Shown piece by piece: positions 13,502 through 23,700 of a stretch of 28,868 nt of DNA. Under the pieces are notes generated by a model. It was not told where the DNA came from and did not search any database. It saw only the letters and a list, made by a program, of their open reading frames with translations. The position numbers and the translations under genes were made by a program. Source of the DNA: a virus; the IMG/VR virus record IMGVR_UViG_3300012936_000116, positions 1-28,868 of that record; one strand, written 5' to 3'. Positions within the stretch are counted from its first letter, which is position 1; every line of letters starts with the position of its first letter.

Positions 13502-16252
13502 ATGAACTATCACATATATGCTGTTACATTATATAGATTTGAAGATCTTGATGATTTTTATAATGACATGGAAACACCCGGTGGGTCTGTTACAATTCCT
13601 GACAGAAACGTTGATGTCGATTTAAAAAAATTAACTAGTAAAGTAACACACTATAAATTAACTCCTTCGGAAGCAAAACAAGTAGAAACAGATGAAAGAG
13701 TACAATCAGTAGAATGGATTGATCCTGACAGTTATCCTAAACTTTTTTCTTATGCAAGAACTTCATCTCAGAACGCAGATGATTTAAATTGGGGATTAGA
13801 TGTACACAGTGATTCAAGTTTTTCAACTCTTCCTTTTACTGGAAAACATGTGGACGTTGTAATTGCCGACGATGACGGTTGGCAACCAGATCACCCTGAA
13901 TTTTTAGACGATAACGGAAATAGTAGAGTAGTTGAATATAATTGGTATCAACATGCTTCTGAAGTAGGAGATATTTTTAATATTGGTAGAACTTGGGATT
14001 ACACTCGAGACACAAACAACGGTTATCATAATATTCATGTAGCCGGCACTGCGGCAGGTAGATCCAATGGATGGGCAAAAGATGCTAATATATATTTTAT
14101 TGGCTTAGCATTTTCTGGAAATAGTTCAACTTATAATGTTAGCAGTTCGTTAGTTTTTGATTATATTAGAGCTTTTCATAATAACAAACCAATTAACCCA
14201 GTTACTGGTAGAAAAAATCCAACTATTGTTAACAACAGTTGGGGATCGTCACAAGGATGGGGCTTATTTGGTATTAATCCCTTATCAGTAGATAAAATAA
14301 CTTATCAAGGACAAGATAAAACCCCATCAGCAGGAGCAACAACGCAGACTTATTTAGGTAGGTTCGGTGCTTATTCGAAAGATTCATTAGTTTCGTCATG
14401 GCCGTCTAATTTAGATCCGAAAAATAAAACTGTAAAATTTAAAACATCATCTAGTAGTTCTGCACCTACAGTAGTTGATAGAATGGTAACCTGGCCAGCT
14501 TCTTGGGAAAAAATACCTAATCAAGTTTTAAGTTTTACATCCGACAATCCTTCTAATAGTAACAATGAAATTTATGTACAAGGAGCAGTTGATGTTAGGA
14601 ATGATACATTAATTGAAGCAACTTGCGAAAATTCTCAAAGTTATATACGTCTTAAAAAAATTATTAATAATACTCTTAGTTTAGATGTGAATTTTTACGG
14701 CCCTGACATTAGTATCGACATGCGTGGGTTAACTAGAATGGGATACTTTCCGTATCCTGTTCCGTTTAGATTTATAGTTGAAAGTCATCCAGCACCAGGC
14801 GATACAATAGAATATGATGTAGGCTGGAATATATCAACTCATGAATATAATACACAAACTTTAAGTAATACAGATATAGACACATTAAGTGAGGATTGGG
14901 TTGAAATTCCCAAAGAGGAACTTATTTCTCCTAGTCCTACAAGTTATTCAGGAACTGCAACAGAAATAACACACGATCCATTACCTGGAACAGATTACCA
15001 AGATTTTGAAAATGATGGGTGGACATACCATCCACATTATGATGACCAAGCAGGACAACATATTACTGATTATGATAAATTTGTTTTACCATGGGATATT
15101 AGTTATTTAGGCGAAACATATGATACTATTTGGGCACATTATGGCAGTTATTTAACATTCGGTGAAAAAAGTGCTCATACTAAAATAGTCAATGATTATA
15201 CTCCCTTATTACCAAAATTGTTTGTTGGTGCACAAGATGTTCAACTAACCGGAGGATTTGCAAGTTTATCATCTTCTAGGTACAGAGAGTATCTGTATTC
15301 CAAGTCAGAAGGAACTGCTCCTAACAGAAAATTTAGTATTGCAAACTTAATGTGGGAATCTTATTTAAGTAGGCAGTTTGGAAGAGTTTGGGGATCAAGT
15401 CCCGATTTATTATGGAAAGCCACTTTTTACGAAAACGAAGTTGATAGAATAGATATATCTATAGGAGAAAATAGTGTAGTCGAAAATGTCGGCGGATGGA
15501 CTCTAGACGAAATTAAACAATATGGATTTACAGGAAGACAGTACGGATATTATTCATCATCTTTAGTGACAGATATAATGAGTGCAATAGATGATGGAAT
15601 TATTTTAGTATGTGCAGCCGGTAATGACAACAATGCACAATATGATCCTACACATATAAATTATAATAATCATTTAACTCTTACTACTGGTAGTGAAGTT
15701 TATTATAATCGAGGAGGTACACCAGGTGCGGCAGGCGGAATAGACGATAATGCAATAATTACAGTAGGTGCATTAGATCATATTAAATTTAGCGGAAAAG
15801 AAACCAGGACCGATTTTTCTAATATTGGAAATTTAGTAGATGTTTTTTCAGCTGGCGAAGGAATACAAAGTGCATGGCCTGATTCAGGTAAAACAGGTAC
15901 TGGTTATCCTGTTACAAAAAACGGATACAAATATGCAAAAATTAGAGGAACTAGTATGGCTTCTCCTCAAGTGTGCGGAATTCTAGCTTGCTTATTAGAG
16001 AAATATCCAGATATGAATCAAAAACAAGCTAGAGAAATATTAAATACATTTTCTATAAAAAACCAAATGTATGACCTTCCGCCTGGTACATGGGATCATG
16101 TCAGATCTCTTGAAGAAGCAAATAATAGAGTTTTGTTTTTAAAAAATACAAGAAAAAATAATAAACCTACGTATCCTCCTGTTTTTAAAGGTAGACAAAG
16201 AACAGGCGCATTATATCCACGTAATCAAATCCGTAGACGAAAAAAAGTATGA
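13502..16252 (+). CDS. Large subtilisin-like (S8) protease with internal insertion, module copy A
   Basis: A 916-residue protein. Residues 1-80 form an inhibitor/propeptide-like domain with the FYNDMETPGGSVTIP motif. The catalytic triad is present: Asp123 (VVIADDDGW), His176 (YHNIHVAGTAAG) and Ser818 (GTSMASPQVCG), with oxyanion Asn708 (CAAGNDNN). Between the substrate-binding strand VNNSWG (244-248) and Asn708 lie about 460 residues, where ordinary subtilases have a few dozen, so a large domain is inserted in the catalytic fold. The C-terminus is basic (ALYPRNQIRRRKKV). There is no N-terminal secretion signal, consistent with virion delivery or action inside the infected cell. The gene starts one base after the stop of the small fibre gene. 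The substrate is unknown. Confidence 0.88.
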   Translation: MNYHIYAVTLYRFEDLDDFYNDMETPGGSVTIPDRNVDVDLKKLTSKVTHYKLTPSEAKQVETDERVQSVEWIDPDSYPKLFSYARTSSQNADDLNWGLDVHSDSSFSTLPFTGKHVDVVIADDDGWQPDHPEFLDDNGNSRVVEYNWYQHASEVGDIFNIGRTWDYTRDTNNGYHNIHVAGTAAGRSNGWAKDANIYFIGLAFSGNSSTYNVSSSLVFDYIRAFHNNKPINPVTGRKNPTIVNNSWGSSQGWGLFGINPLSVDKITYQGQDKTPSAGATTQTYLGRFGAYSKDSLVSSWPSNLDPKNKTVKFKTSSSSSAPTVVDRMVTWPASWEKIPNQVLSFTSDNPSNSNNEIYVQGAVDVRNDTLIEATCENSQSYIRLKKIINNTLSLDVNFYGPDISIDMRGLTRMGYFPYPVPFRFIVESHPAPGDTIEYDVGWNISTHEYNTQTLSNTDIDTLSEDWVEIPKEELISPSPTSYSGTATEITHDPLPGTDYQDFENDGWTYHPHYDDQAGQHITDYDKFVLPWDISYLGETYDTIWAHYGSYLTFGEKSAHTKIVNDYTPLLPKLFVGAQDVQLTGGFASLSSSRYREYLYSKSEGTAPNRKFSIANLMWESYLSRQFGRVWGSSPDLLWKATFYENEVDRIDISIGENSVVENVGGWTLDEIKQYGFTGRQYGYYSSSLVTDIMSAIDDGIILVCAAGNDNNAQYDPTHINYNNHLTLTTGSEVYYNRGGTPGAAGGIDDNAIITVGALDHIKFSGKETRTDFSNIGNLVDVFSAGEGIQSAWPDSGKTGTGYPVTKNGYKYAKIRGTSMASPQVCGILACLLEKYPDMNQKQAREILNTFSIKNQMYDLPPGTWDHVRSLEEANNRVLFLKNTRKNNKPTYPPVFKGRQRTGALYPRNQIRRRKKV

Positions 16253-16261
16253 GTATATTAA

Positions 16262-18850
16262 ATGTCCATTAATATTGATCACTCACGAGATAGTATAAGC
16301 GCAAGTAATACTGCTAATATTTTAACAATAGCCGGCACAGGTGCATTAGCTATTCCAGTAGGAAATACTAGTCAGCGTCCTCAACAAACTATTCCAGGAC
16401 AATTGAGATTTAATACAACAACACAAGGTATGGAAGTATCAGACGGTAGTAATTGGTCTGATTTAACCGGTAGCGACTTAGACAAAGATACTTACATTAA
16501 ATATGAAACTTCTACTGGTTCAGATGAAGATACAATTTATTTTTATAACGCTAATACATTAAGTGCAACACTAGATAGTACTGCATTTGATACCAACAAG
16601 ATTACAGTAGTAGATGTTGAAGTAAGCAATACATTAGATGTTACTGTGACAGCTACATTAGCAAGTGCAAGTGTAACAGACTTAACAGATACTCGTATTG
16701 TATATGCTGGTGCAAGCGGTGAACTACAAGATAGTGCAAACTTAACATTTGATGGAACTACATTATCTAGTACATTTGCAGGAGACTTAACTGGAGATGT
16801 AACAGGAAACTTAACAGGTGATGTAACCGGTAATGTAACAGGCGATGTTACTGGAAATATATTTCTCAATGATAGTCACAAGATTAAGTTAGGTGACGGA
16901 CCTGACTTAGAAATCTATCACAATGGCACTGACAGTTTTATAGATGATGTAGGTGCAGGAAGTATATTCATACGTTCGGGTACAATATATCTTCAAAACG
17001 CCGCTGGTACTAAAACAAGTATTCAAACTAATGCTGGTGCAGGACAAACTTTATACTTTAACAATAGTCCAAAATTTGAAACAACAACCAATGGTGTTAC
17101 TATTACCGGTTCTATTACAGGTGACTTAATAGGTGATATAACTGCTGGAACAATAACCGACGGTACTCTTACTATTAGTTCTGGAAGTATTACTGGTGCG
17201 ACTGCTATCACTGCAAGCAATACAATTACTGCAAACACATTTACTGATAGTGTATTATCTATTACAAATGGTAATATAACTAGTGCAACAACTGTTACAT
17301 CAGACACTATAACAGGTACGACTATAACAGATGGCACACTATCTATTGCCAATGGCATAATAACTGATGCTGTAGACGCTACATTTAGTGGTGACATATC
17401 AGTTGGTGGCGATGTTACTATATCTGGAGACTTAACTGTACAAGGAACAACAACTACGGTAAACAGTACAACAACTAGCATTGTTGATCCAATTATGTTT
17501 ATTGGCGGTAATGCAGACGGCACTCCTCTTACTGTTGATGATAACAAGGATAGAGGTGTTGCATTTGAATATCATAATGGTACTAGTGCTAAAACAGGAT
17601 TTTTCGGTTGGGATGATAGTGCAGAAAAGTTTACAATGATCGCAGATGCTACAATTACTAGTGATGTTGCTAGTGGTAGTGTTGGTAACTTTATTTTAAA
17701 TGACTTAGATTCATCTACAATAAATGTTGAAACAATAAATGTATCTACTGAAGCTTATATTATAGATCCAAATAATGTTGATCCTGATAAACGTATAGCA
17801 ACTGCAATTGTAACAAGTTCGACTGTTCCTACTAGCGGTGTAAAAGAAGGAGATTTATGGGTTGACAGTGACAGTTTAAATCTATATATGTATAGTAATA
17901 GTGTATGGGTTCCTCTTTCTCCAGGTATTGCGAGTAGTGTGAATACTAATGTACTCGGACTTACTGATCTTAGTGTTACAGTAAATTCTGTAGGTACAGC
18001 AAATTTAACATATGATAACACAACTGGTATATTCAGTTTTACGCCTCCAGATTTAAGTTCCTATGCAACACAAGCCGGATTAACAACATTAACTAACAGT
18101 TTTAACACACATGTTGCAAGTTTGTCTGCCGTTGCACTTAGTGGTGATTACGGAGACTTATTAAACAAACCTACATTATCAACAGTTGCAAATACAGGCG
18201 ACTACGGAGATTTGTTAAACGCTCCAAGTGTTCCTGTTAACCTAGCTGATTTATCAAATATAGATAATTCTAATCCTGGTAACGGACAAGTTTTAAAATA
18301 TAATGGAACTACAGGTAAATGGCAACCTGCTACAGATAATACAAGTACTGCAACTGGCGGAGTACTAGGATTTGGAGACTTAACAGTTAGTGTACAAGCA
18401 CCAGATACTGTAAATCATCCAAACGGCACTTTAACATATTCAGGAACTGGAATTACAAAAGGTCAATTTAGTTTTGTACCTGTTAATACATCTTTGTTTG
18501 CTAAAAAACAAAATGCAGATGGAGTAACGATAGAATTTGGTGATGCTCAAGATACTAAAATATCCTATATCAGATCTTCTAATGTATTAGATATTGAACT
18601 TGAACAGAATGCTACAGGAATACAAGTAACTGATAATGGAACTCCTGTTTTCGAACTTTCTAAAACTGGTAACTTAGAAGTAACAGGTGATTTTATAGGA
18701 ACAGGTAGTATCGCAAGTGTTACAACTACTGTTCCTAGTAGTAACACAGATACAGGAACAAAAGGTCAAATAGCATATGATGCATCTTATGTTTACATAT
18801 GTGTTGCTACTAACACTTGGATACGTTCTGCAATTGATAATAGTTTTTAA
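16262..18850 (+). CDS. Repeat-rich tail fibre / virion structural protein
   Basis: An 862-residue protein of low-complexity beta-rich repeats (Thr, Gly, Asp, Ser, Ile). Residues about 176-200 repeat GDVTGN-type units; 290-370 repeat ITDGTLSI/TITSGSI-type units. Around 395-470 is a block found in many marine phage fibres (TTTVNSTTTSIVDPIMFIGG, then KTGFFGWDDSAEKF). Later repeats include ALSGDYGDLLNKPTL and NGQVLKYN. It ends with a GTKGQIAYDASYVYICVATNTWIRS cap. These features point to a trimeric, elongated fibre contacting the host surface. It follows the protease by nine bases, in the same transcript. Its stop is shared palindromically with the opposing Nudix gene. Confidence 0.82.
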   Translation: MSINIDHSRDSISASNTANILTIAGTGALAIPVGNTSQRPQQTIPGQLRFNTTTQGMEVSDGSNWSDLTGSDLDKDTYIKYETSTGSDEDTIYFYNANTLSATLDSTAFDTNKITVVDVEVSNTLDVTVTATLASASVTDLTDTRIVYAGASGELQDSANLTFDGTTLSSTFAGDLTGDVTGNLTGDVTGNVTGDVTGNIFLNDSHKIKLGDGPDLEIYHNGTDSFIDDVGAGSIFIRSGTIYLQNAAGTKTSIQTNAGAGQTLYFNNSPKFETTTNGVTITGSITGDLIGDITAGTITDGTLTISSGSITGATAITASNTITANTFTDSVLSITNGNITSATTVTSDTITGTTITDGTLSIANGIITDAVDATFSGDISVGGDVTISGDLTVQGTTTTVNSTTTSIVDPIMFIGGNADGTPLTVDDNKDRGVAFEYHNGTSAKTGFFGWDDSAEKFTMIADATITSDVASGSVGNFILNDLDSSTINVETINVSTEAYIIDPNNVDPDKRIATAIVTSSTVPTSGVKEGDLWVDSDSLNLYMYSNSVWVPLSPGIASSVNTNVLGLTDLSVTVNSVGTANLTYDNTTGIFSFTPPDLSSYATQAGLTTLTNSFNTHVASLSAVALSGDYGDLLNKPTLSTVANTGDYGDLLNAPSVPVNLADLSNIDNSNPGNGQVLKYNGTTGKWQPATDNTSTATGGVLGFGDLTVSVQAPDTVNHPNGTLTYSGTGITKGQFSFVPVNTSLFAKKQNADGVTIEFGDAQDTKISYIRSSNVLDIELEQNATGIQVTDNGTPVFELSKTGNLEVTGDFIGTGSIASVTTTVPSSNTDTGTKGQIAYDASYVYICVATNTWIRSAIDNSF
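16786..16862 (+). repeat. Tandem short repeats encoding (G-D/N-V/L-T) units
   Basis: An 11-12 base motif of the type GGAGATGTAACA recurs about six times with drift, encoding GDLTGDVTGNLTGDVTGN. Expansion or contraction by slippage would change fibre length without a frameshift when units move in multiples of three. Confidence 0.6.
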
Positions 18851-18857
18851 AAACTAT
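18840..18857. repeat. 18-base perfect palindrome carrying both convergent stop codons
   Basis: ATAGTTTTTAAAAACTAT reads the same on both strands. Plus strand: AGT TTT TAA ends the fibre; minus strand: AGT TTT TAA ends the Nudix protein. The two genes overlap by four bases and both end in Ser-Phe. It may act as a weak bidirectional terminator. Confidence 0.7.
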
Positions 18858-19299
18858 CTAACCAATTTAATTCATCACGATTTGCATTTTCCAAAATAGT
18901 AGTAATTTTATCAACCATATCTGGTTTTTCTAATACAACACGTGCTCCACGATGTAAAGGTTTTGGCCATCCGTTTATTTGTACCCACGCATAGCCTGCG
19001 CTTTCTCCATTTGTTATAGGCACAAATTCTTCATAAACAGTTATAACAAATGTGTGATATGTAAAGTTTTTATCGTTACTTAAAAATGTATGTATAGGAT
19101 AAACTTTTTCTACACTAGGAAGTTTTCCTAATTCTTCTTCACATTCACGTAATAATGTTTCTATAGGACGTTCAGAGTTTTCACTTTTACCACCCCAAAA
19201 ACTCCAAGTTAATGGATGTGATACTTTTTTGCTACGTTGTTGTAGCATTATGCGTCCTGTGTTGAGTGCTAAAAAACAACAACCACTTGCTGATATCAT
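18847..19299 (-). CDS. Nudix hydrolase
   Basis: A 150-residue protein with a near-complete Nudix box: GGKSENSERPIETLLRECEE followed by ELG, matching GX5EX7REUXEEXGU with the metal-binding Glu residues present; the last position is Lys rather than hydrophobic. The preceding WSFWGGK is the usual entry to the box. The family hydrolyses nucleoside diphosphates linked to another group (oxidised nucleotides, ADP-ribose, caps, ApnA); the substrate is not deducible. Its ATG overlaps the gp15 stop (ATGA), so it is coupled to a virion gene, an unusual setting for a nucleotide enzyme. No secretion signal. Confidence 0.88.
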   Translation of the reverse strand: MISASGCCFLALNTGRIMLQQRSKKVSHPLTWSFWGGKSENSERPIETLLRECEEELGKLPSVEKVYPIHTFLSNDKNFTYHTFVITVYEEFVPITNGESAGYAWVQINGWPKPLHRGARVVLEKPDMVDKITTILENANRDELNWLDSF

Positions 19300-20696
19300 A
19301 GATAGATTCGCCAGTAACCCGGGTTGTACAGTCCTTCAAATGCATTAACCCAAGATGTTCCGTTCCATTTTAATTTGTCTTTTGTTACTAAGTTAGAAGT
19401 AAATTGTTCTGTTGTAACTGTACTACTATCAAATACAATATTCCATTGTGTTGTAGAACTATCATATTCGATAATATCATTTTTACTTGCATTACTTCCA
19501 CTCCAACCAGATCCTGCTGGAATGTTTTCTGTTAACAAATATCTGTCGCCGTTAGAGGCTGCGGTAAGTGTACCGTCTCCTGGGTAATTTAATTGTGGAT
19601 CTATAATTGCATCCACTGCGGTTTGTGTGTCTGCTGGTAGTGTATTTGTATCTAATACAACTTTAAGTATATTTTTATTAGCAGTTGCATAAACTGTGCC
19701 GATAATATCTTTACTTGTATCACCTGGATCCGCTGTCTGCTTCAAACGTATTTGACTAACACCGTCACGTATTTCTCCGTATGATAGTAATTCTTTTTGC
19801 CATTCTAATAGACCACCTGTGTCATCTGTGCTACTTGTATTTCTGTGTCTGAGACTAGCAGTAGCATCTCCGTTTGCATCAACTTCAAATTTCATTTTAA
19901 AATTATCAAGTGTAACAACTGCAAAACTTCTAAAAATAGGAGTATAAGTTCCACCTGCACGTAAACTATCTAAGTCTTGATCTGTAACTTCGTCAATGTT
20001 ATCAATAATAGTATGAATAACTGTGTTACGCATAACTTTAGCTGGTGGATTAATTAATACTGGCATTTCAAATGTTAAACTACTAATATCAATAATATCG
20101 TCAACACCTCCAGGTATACTACGTATACTCCAAGCACTACTAATTAATTCAACATAACTCAAACTACTCCAGTCTAATGGATTATTAGTTGTGTGAATAT
20201 TAAGTGTTGGATTGAATAATACAAGTATTTGTTCTAACAGTTGCAATTTTTGTTCAGTATTACTTGTCCAAATATCACACTGCATTGTAAGTATATATGG
20301 AACAGGCTGATGTCTTTTAATAGTATAAACATTACCTATTTCGTTTTCATAATTACTTGTTTCTTCGTTATACTTTTTTTCGTATACTGGCACATTTTCT
20401 TCAAACTGTGGATAAGTTCTATTCTGTGGAGCAAGTTCTAAACCTGTAACATAGCAACTAACAAACGGAACACTATTTAAAACATTCTCACTGTTTTCTT
20501 TTACAATATGTGCCGCCATACGATTAACATCACCATAGCGGACTGGTACAGTCTGATGTATTGTGTTACCATCTTCATCTGTACTCATAGCAATTTGAAA
20601 TCCAGCAAAGATTCTTATAAACTGTTGAATGTATCTGCGTAATTGCTTATCGTAAAAATAAGGAACAGCGGTAATTTTTGTATTGCCTTTGGCCAT
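19296..20696 (-). CDS. 15: Tail sheath stabiliser / completion protein gp15-like, with C-terminal extension
   Basis: A 466-residue protein, against 272 in T4. Residues 1-215 follow the gp15 pattern: YFYDKQLRRYIQQFIRIFAG near the start, TVPVRYGD, PVPYILTMQCDIWTSNTEQK, LEQILVLFNPTLNI and ISSLTFEMPVLINPP. In T4, gp15 forms the hexameric ring capping the tail tube and sheath where the head joins. Residues about 230-466 are additional; the end (NGDRYLLTENIPAG, KNDIIEYDSSTTQWNIVFD, then YNPGYWRIYL) resembles fibre-end domains of the DUF2793 kind. AGGAC precedes the ATG. The gene lies inside a fibre operon. Confidence 0.8.
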   Translation of the reverse strand: MAKGNTKITAVPYFYDKQLRRYIQQFIRIFAGFQIAMSTDEDGNTIHQTVPVRYGDVNRMAAHIVKENSENVLNSVPFVSCYVTGLELAPQNRTYPQFEENVPVYEKKYNEETSNYENEIGNVYTIKRHQPVPYILTMQCDIWTSNTEQKLQLLEQILVLFNPTLNIHTTNNPLDWSSLSYVELISSAWSIRSIPGGVDDIIDISSLTFEMPVLINPPAKVMRNTVIHTIIDNIDEVTDQDLDSLRAGGTYTPIFRSFAVVTLDNFKMKFEVDANGDATASLRHRNTSSTDDTGGLLEWQKELLSYGEIRDGVSQIRLKQTADPGDTSKDIIGTVYATANKNILKVVLDTNTLPADTQTAVDAIIDPQLNYPGDGTLTAASNGDRYLLTENIPAGSGWSGSNASKNDIIEYDSSTTQWNIVFDSSTVTTEQFTSNLVTKDKLKWNGTSWVNAFEGLYNPGYWRIYL

Positions 20697-20716
20697 TATA
20701 TAGTCCTATCTGTATG

Positions 20717-20724
20717 TATTTATT
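20717..20724 (-). promoter_or_regulatory. Late promoter upstream of gp15
   Basis: On the minus strand AATAAATA, one base from the late consensus, lies 21 bases before the gp15 ATG in the 30-base gap after the propeller protein stop. Confidence 0.5.
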
Positions 20725-20726
20725 TG

Positions 20727-23700
20727 TTATGCTCCCGCACCTGATAATCCTGCACCGCCTTCACTGTTTGTACCTGATACTAAACTACCAAAACTAGAAG
20801 CTGTGCCAGGCGTATCATAACTTACATATTGTAAAGCAGTACTACCATTACCTCCAGATCCTGAATAGCCTCCTCCAAATACTGCTCTTGTTTCATTAGA
20901 ACATGCAGATACTCCATATAAATTAGAAGATAAATCTCCGAAGTCAGTTGCATCAGTATCTGATGCAATTGTTAAATAATCTATAGTGCTTACTGCACTA
21001 TAATCTTTACCACCTGCGAATAGTGCTCTTGTTCCATTGCTTGTTCCTGTTAGTTTTCTTCTAGCTTCTGTTAAGTCTCCTAGTTGTGAAGAACTTCCGG
21101 TAGTTTGAATAGTAAATTTTTCTGTTTGTATTCGTCTAGTATAAGAACTATAGTAACCTCCTGCTTTAATACCATATGTTGCATCTGCCGCACCAGCACT
21201 TTGAGCAATAGAAAGTGCAAGGTCTCCAAAATCAGCTCCTTGAAGTTCTGCAATATCTAATGAAATATAATGCATAACAGTAGAAACATTATTAAAAGAC
21301 TCAGCGCCTCCAAAAATTACACCTCTATTACCATCAGAGACGCCAGCACTAAATGCAGTTGCACCTAATAAATTAGTCCATTGATATGCATTACTTGTTA
21401 TAGATGTTGTAACCCAGTTTACTGTACTAGTACCTCCTCCAGTTTCCTCAGTTGTAGAGCCTCCGCCGAAGTAGCCACGTGTTCCATTGGATATACCTGC
21501 TCGATATCCTCCTTGTGATACTGTTCCAAAATCAGAAGCATCACCTGTGGTTGTTATATCAAAGTATTGTATTTTATTTTTATAAGTACTGCTTGATGCT
21601 CCTCCTATTAATCCACGATCTCCAATAGCTTTGTATGTGTATCCACCTGTTGGAGTTGGATATACTGAATCATAAATGTACAAAGCACCAGTGTTTATTA
21701 CTAGAGAACCACTAGGTGCAGAATCTTCATTCATTGCACCTATTGCTGAATTACCATTATCTAATATAGATACTGGAGATCCAAAATAGTCGTTGGTACT
21801 ATTACCATATGTATTTGGATTAGATATTGTTGTCATATATGAGCCACTGTTAATATTATAGATATAAGCGGCACCACTATTAGTGCCGTCTAAGTCTCTT
21901 GCGCCTACGATTAAGAAGTTATCAGACCCATGAACAGCAAGTCCAAAATAGTCGTTCTGTCCACCATATGCAGGATTATTTTTTGAATATATATGCGATG
22001 CATCAGTAAGATTAAATACGTCAACTCTACCAGAATTGGTATTTGTTCCACTATCGTCAACACTCGTTGCACCTCTTGCACTAACAACTATATGTTTATT
22101 TGTTAATGCAACGTGGTATCCAAATTGGTCATTTGCATGAAATGACGCTCCAGAAGCTCCGGGGTTGTCAATAGTATGTACAAGTGCGCCTGTATCTAAT
22201 CTATAAAGATATGCTTTACCGCCTTCGTTCTCTTGTGAATTATCAAACGATTCATATGGTGCTCCAACAAGAGCAAAATTTTCATTTAAGGCAACTGAAT
22301 AACCAAACCAGTCTGTTGTTCCGGGTTCACTGTCTGGATTATTAAGAGTATATGCAAGTGATCCGTCACTCATATCAAATATATATGCCGCTCCTGCACT
22401 TGTTCCATATGTTCCAGAATCTTCTTGATAAGTACCTACTACAGCATAATCATCTGTCAGAGCAACAGCCGTGCCGAATCCATCGTTTGCTTGAGATCCG
22501 TATGTATTCGGATTGTTTAGCGTATATTTTAATGAACCGTCACTTAAATTAAACACATACGCTTTACCACTACCTGATCCACTTCCTGTATCTTCATAAG
22601 GAGCACTTGCAATTACATAGTTTTCAGATATACTAACACCAAAACCAAAGTAGTCGTCTTGAGATGTTCCATAGGTATTTGGATTTGTAATTGTTCTTTC
22701 TAATGCACCGGTACTGTTATTGTATATGTAAACTTCTCCCGATGAAGTATTTGAACCATCATCTTTCTTGTGTGAAGAAACAACAGTACTTGTAGAATTC
22801 ATTCCTTTAGATGTTTTACCTGAACTTAAAGTATCAGAATAGGCTAGTCCGGGTGTTTGAATAGAATGACCTAAAGTAATCCATGCAACTTCTCCGATAG
22901 AAATTAATGCAGATGATGCAAGTGGAGAAAATTCGCTATAAACATTTTGGTTTCTGGAAATTCTAAGATTAAATCTTTCGTTTTCTCCAGATTCGTCAAG
23001 TATATCGTTTAGTACATTTACTGTAACAGTTGCTTGGCTATTTGAAAAAGTCGCTGTACCACTACGTGTTGCAGAATCAAAATCATCTATTTCAGTAAAA
23101 GAATATGGGTCAACTTCCCAATAAACTGTCGAACCATCTGGTATACCTGTTGATGTAATTGTAAACACAACAGAATCACCTTCGTTTACTGTATTTCCTG
23201 ATGTATTATTACTAATTGTATATGTGTTAAGAACTTTAGCTCCACTATAATTATAATTCAGATTAGATACATCCCATCGGTATAGTGGATTAGTATCTAG
23301 TCCACCATCTGATGAATAAATGTCTACGATATAGAAGTTATCATTTGCAAATGCAGTTGGAAATGTTCCTCGAGAAGATGTTCCTAATACTTGTCCGCTA
23401 TCATTAGTATAAGAGTCACTAATATCTTGTTCCCATGCATCTTTAGAAAGTGTACTAATATCCCATGCTGTACCTAAAGTCCATGATGTTATTCCTACTA
23501 CGAAACCAGAAGCACTAAATACACCATATAATTTTGTACCATCATCATTGAATTCTACTCTGGTTGGTACAAACTGTGTTCCGCCTGATACTTGATTAGT
23601 AGTACTTGTTGCTTCGAAGTTATGCCACGACCGTGTTCCTGCTGTTGACAGATCATAAGGAGTACTCAATGGATATTCTAGCATTTGTACATCTTGATTC

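Noticed and set aside
16543-17547. Minus-strand frames rich in Val/Pro/Ser opposite the fibre gene
   Set aside because: Antisense of Thr/Asp/Gly repeat codons, with no ribosome sites and no plausible domain.
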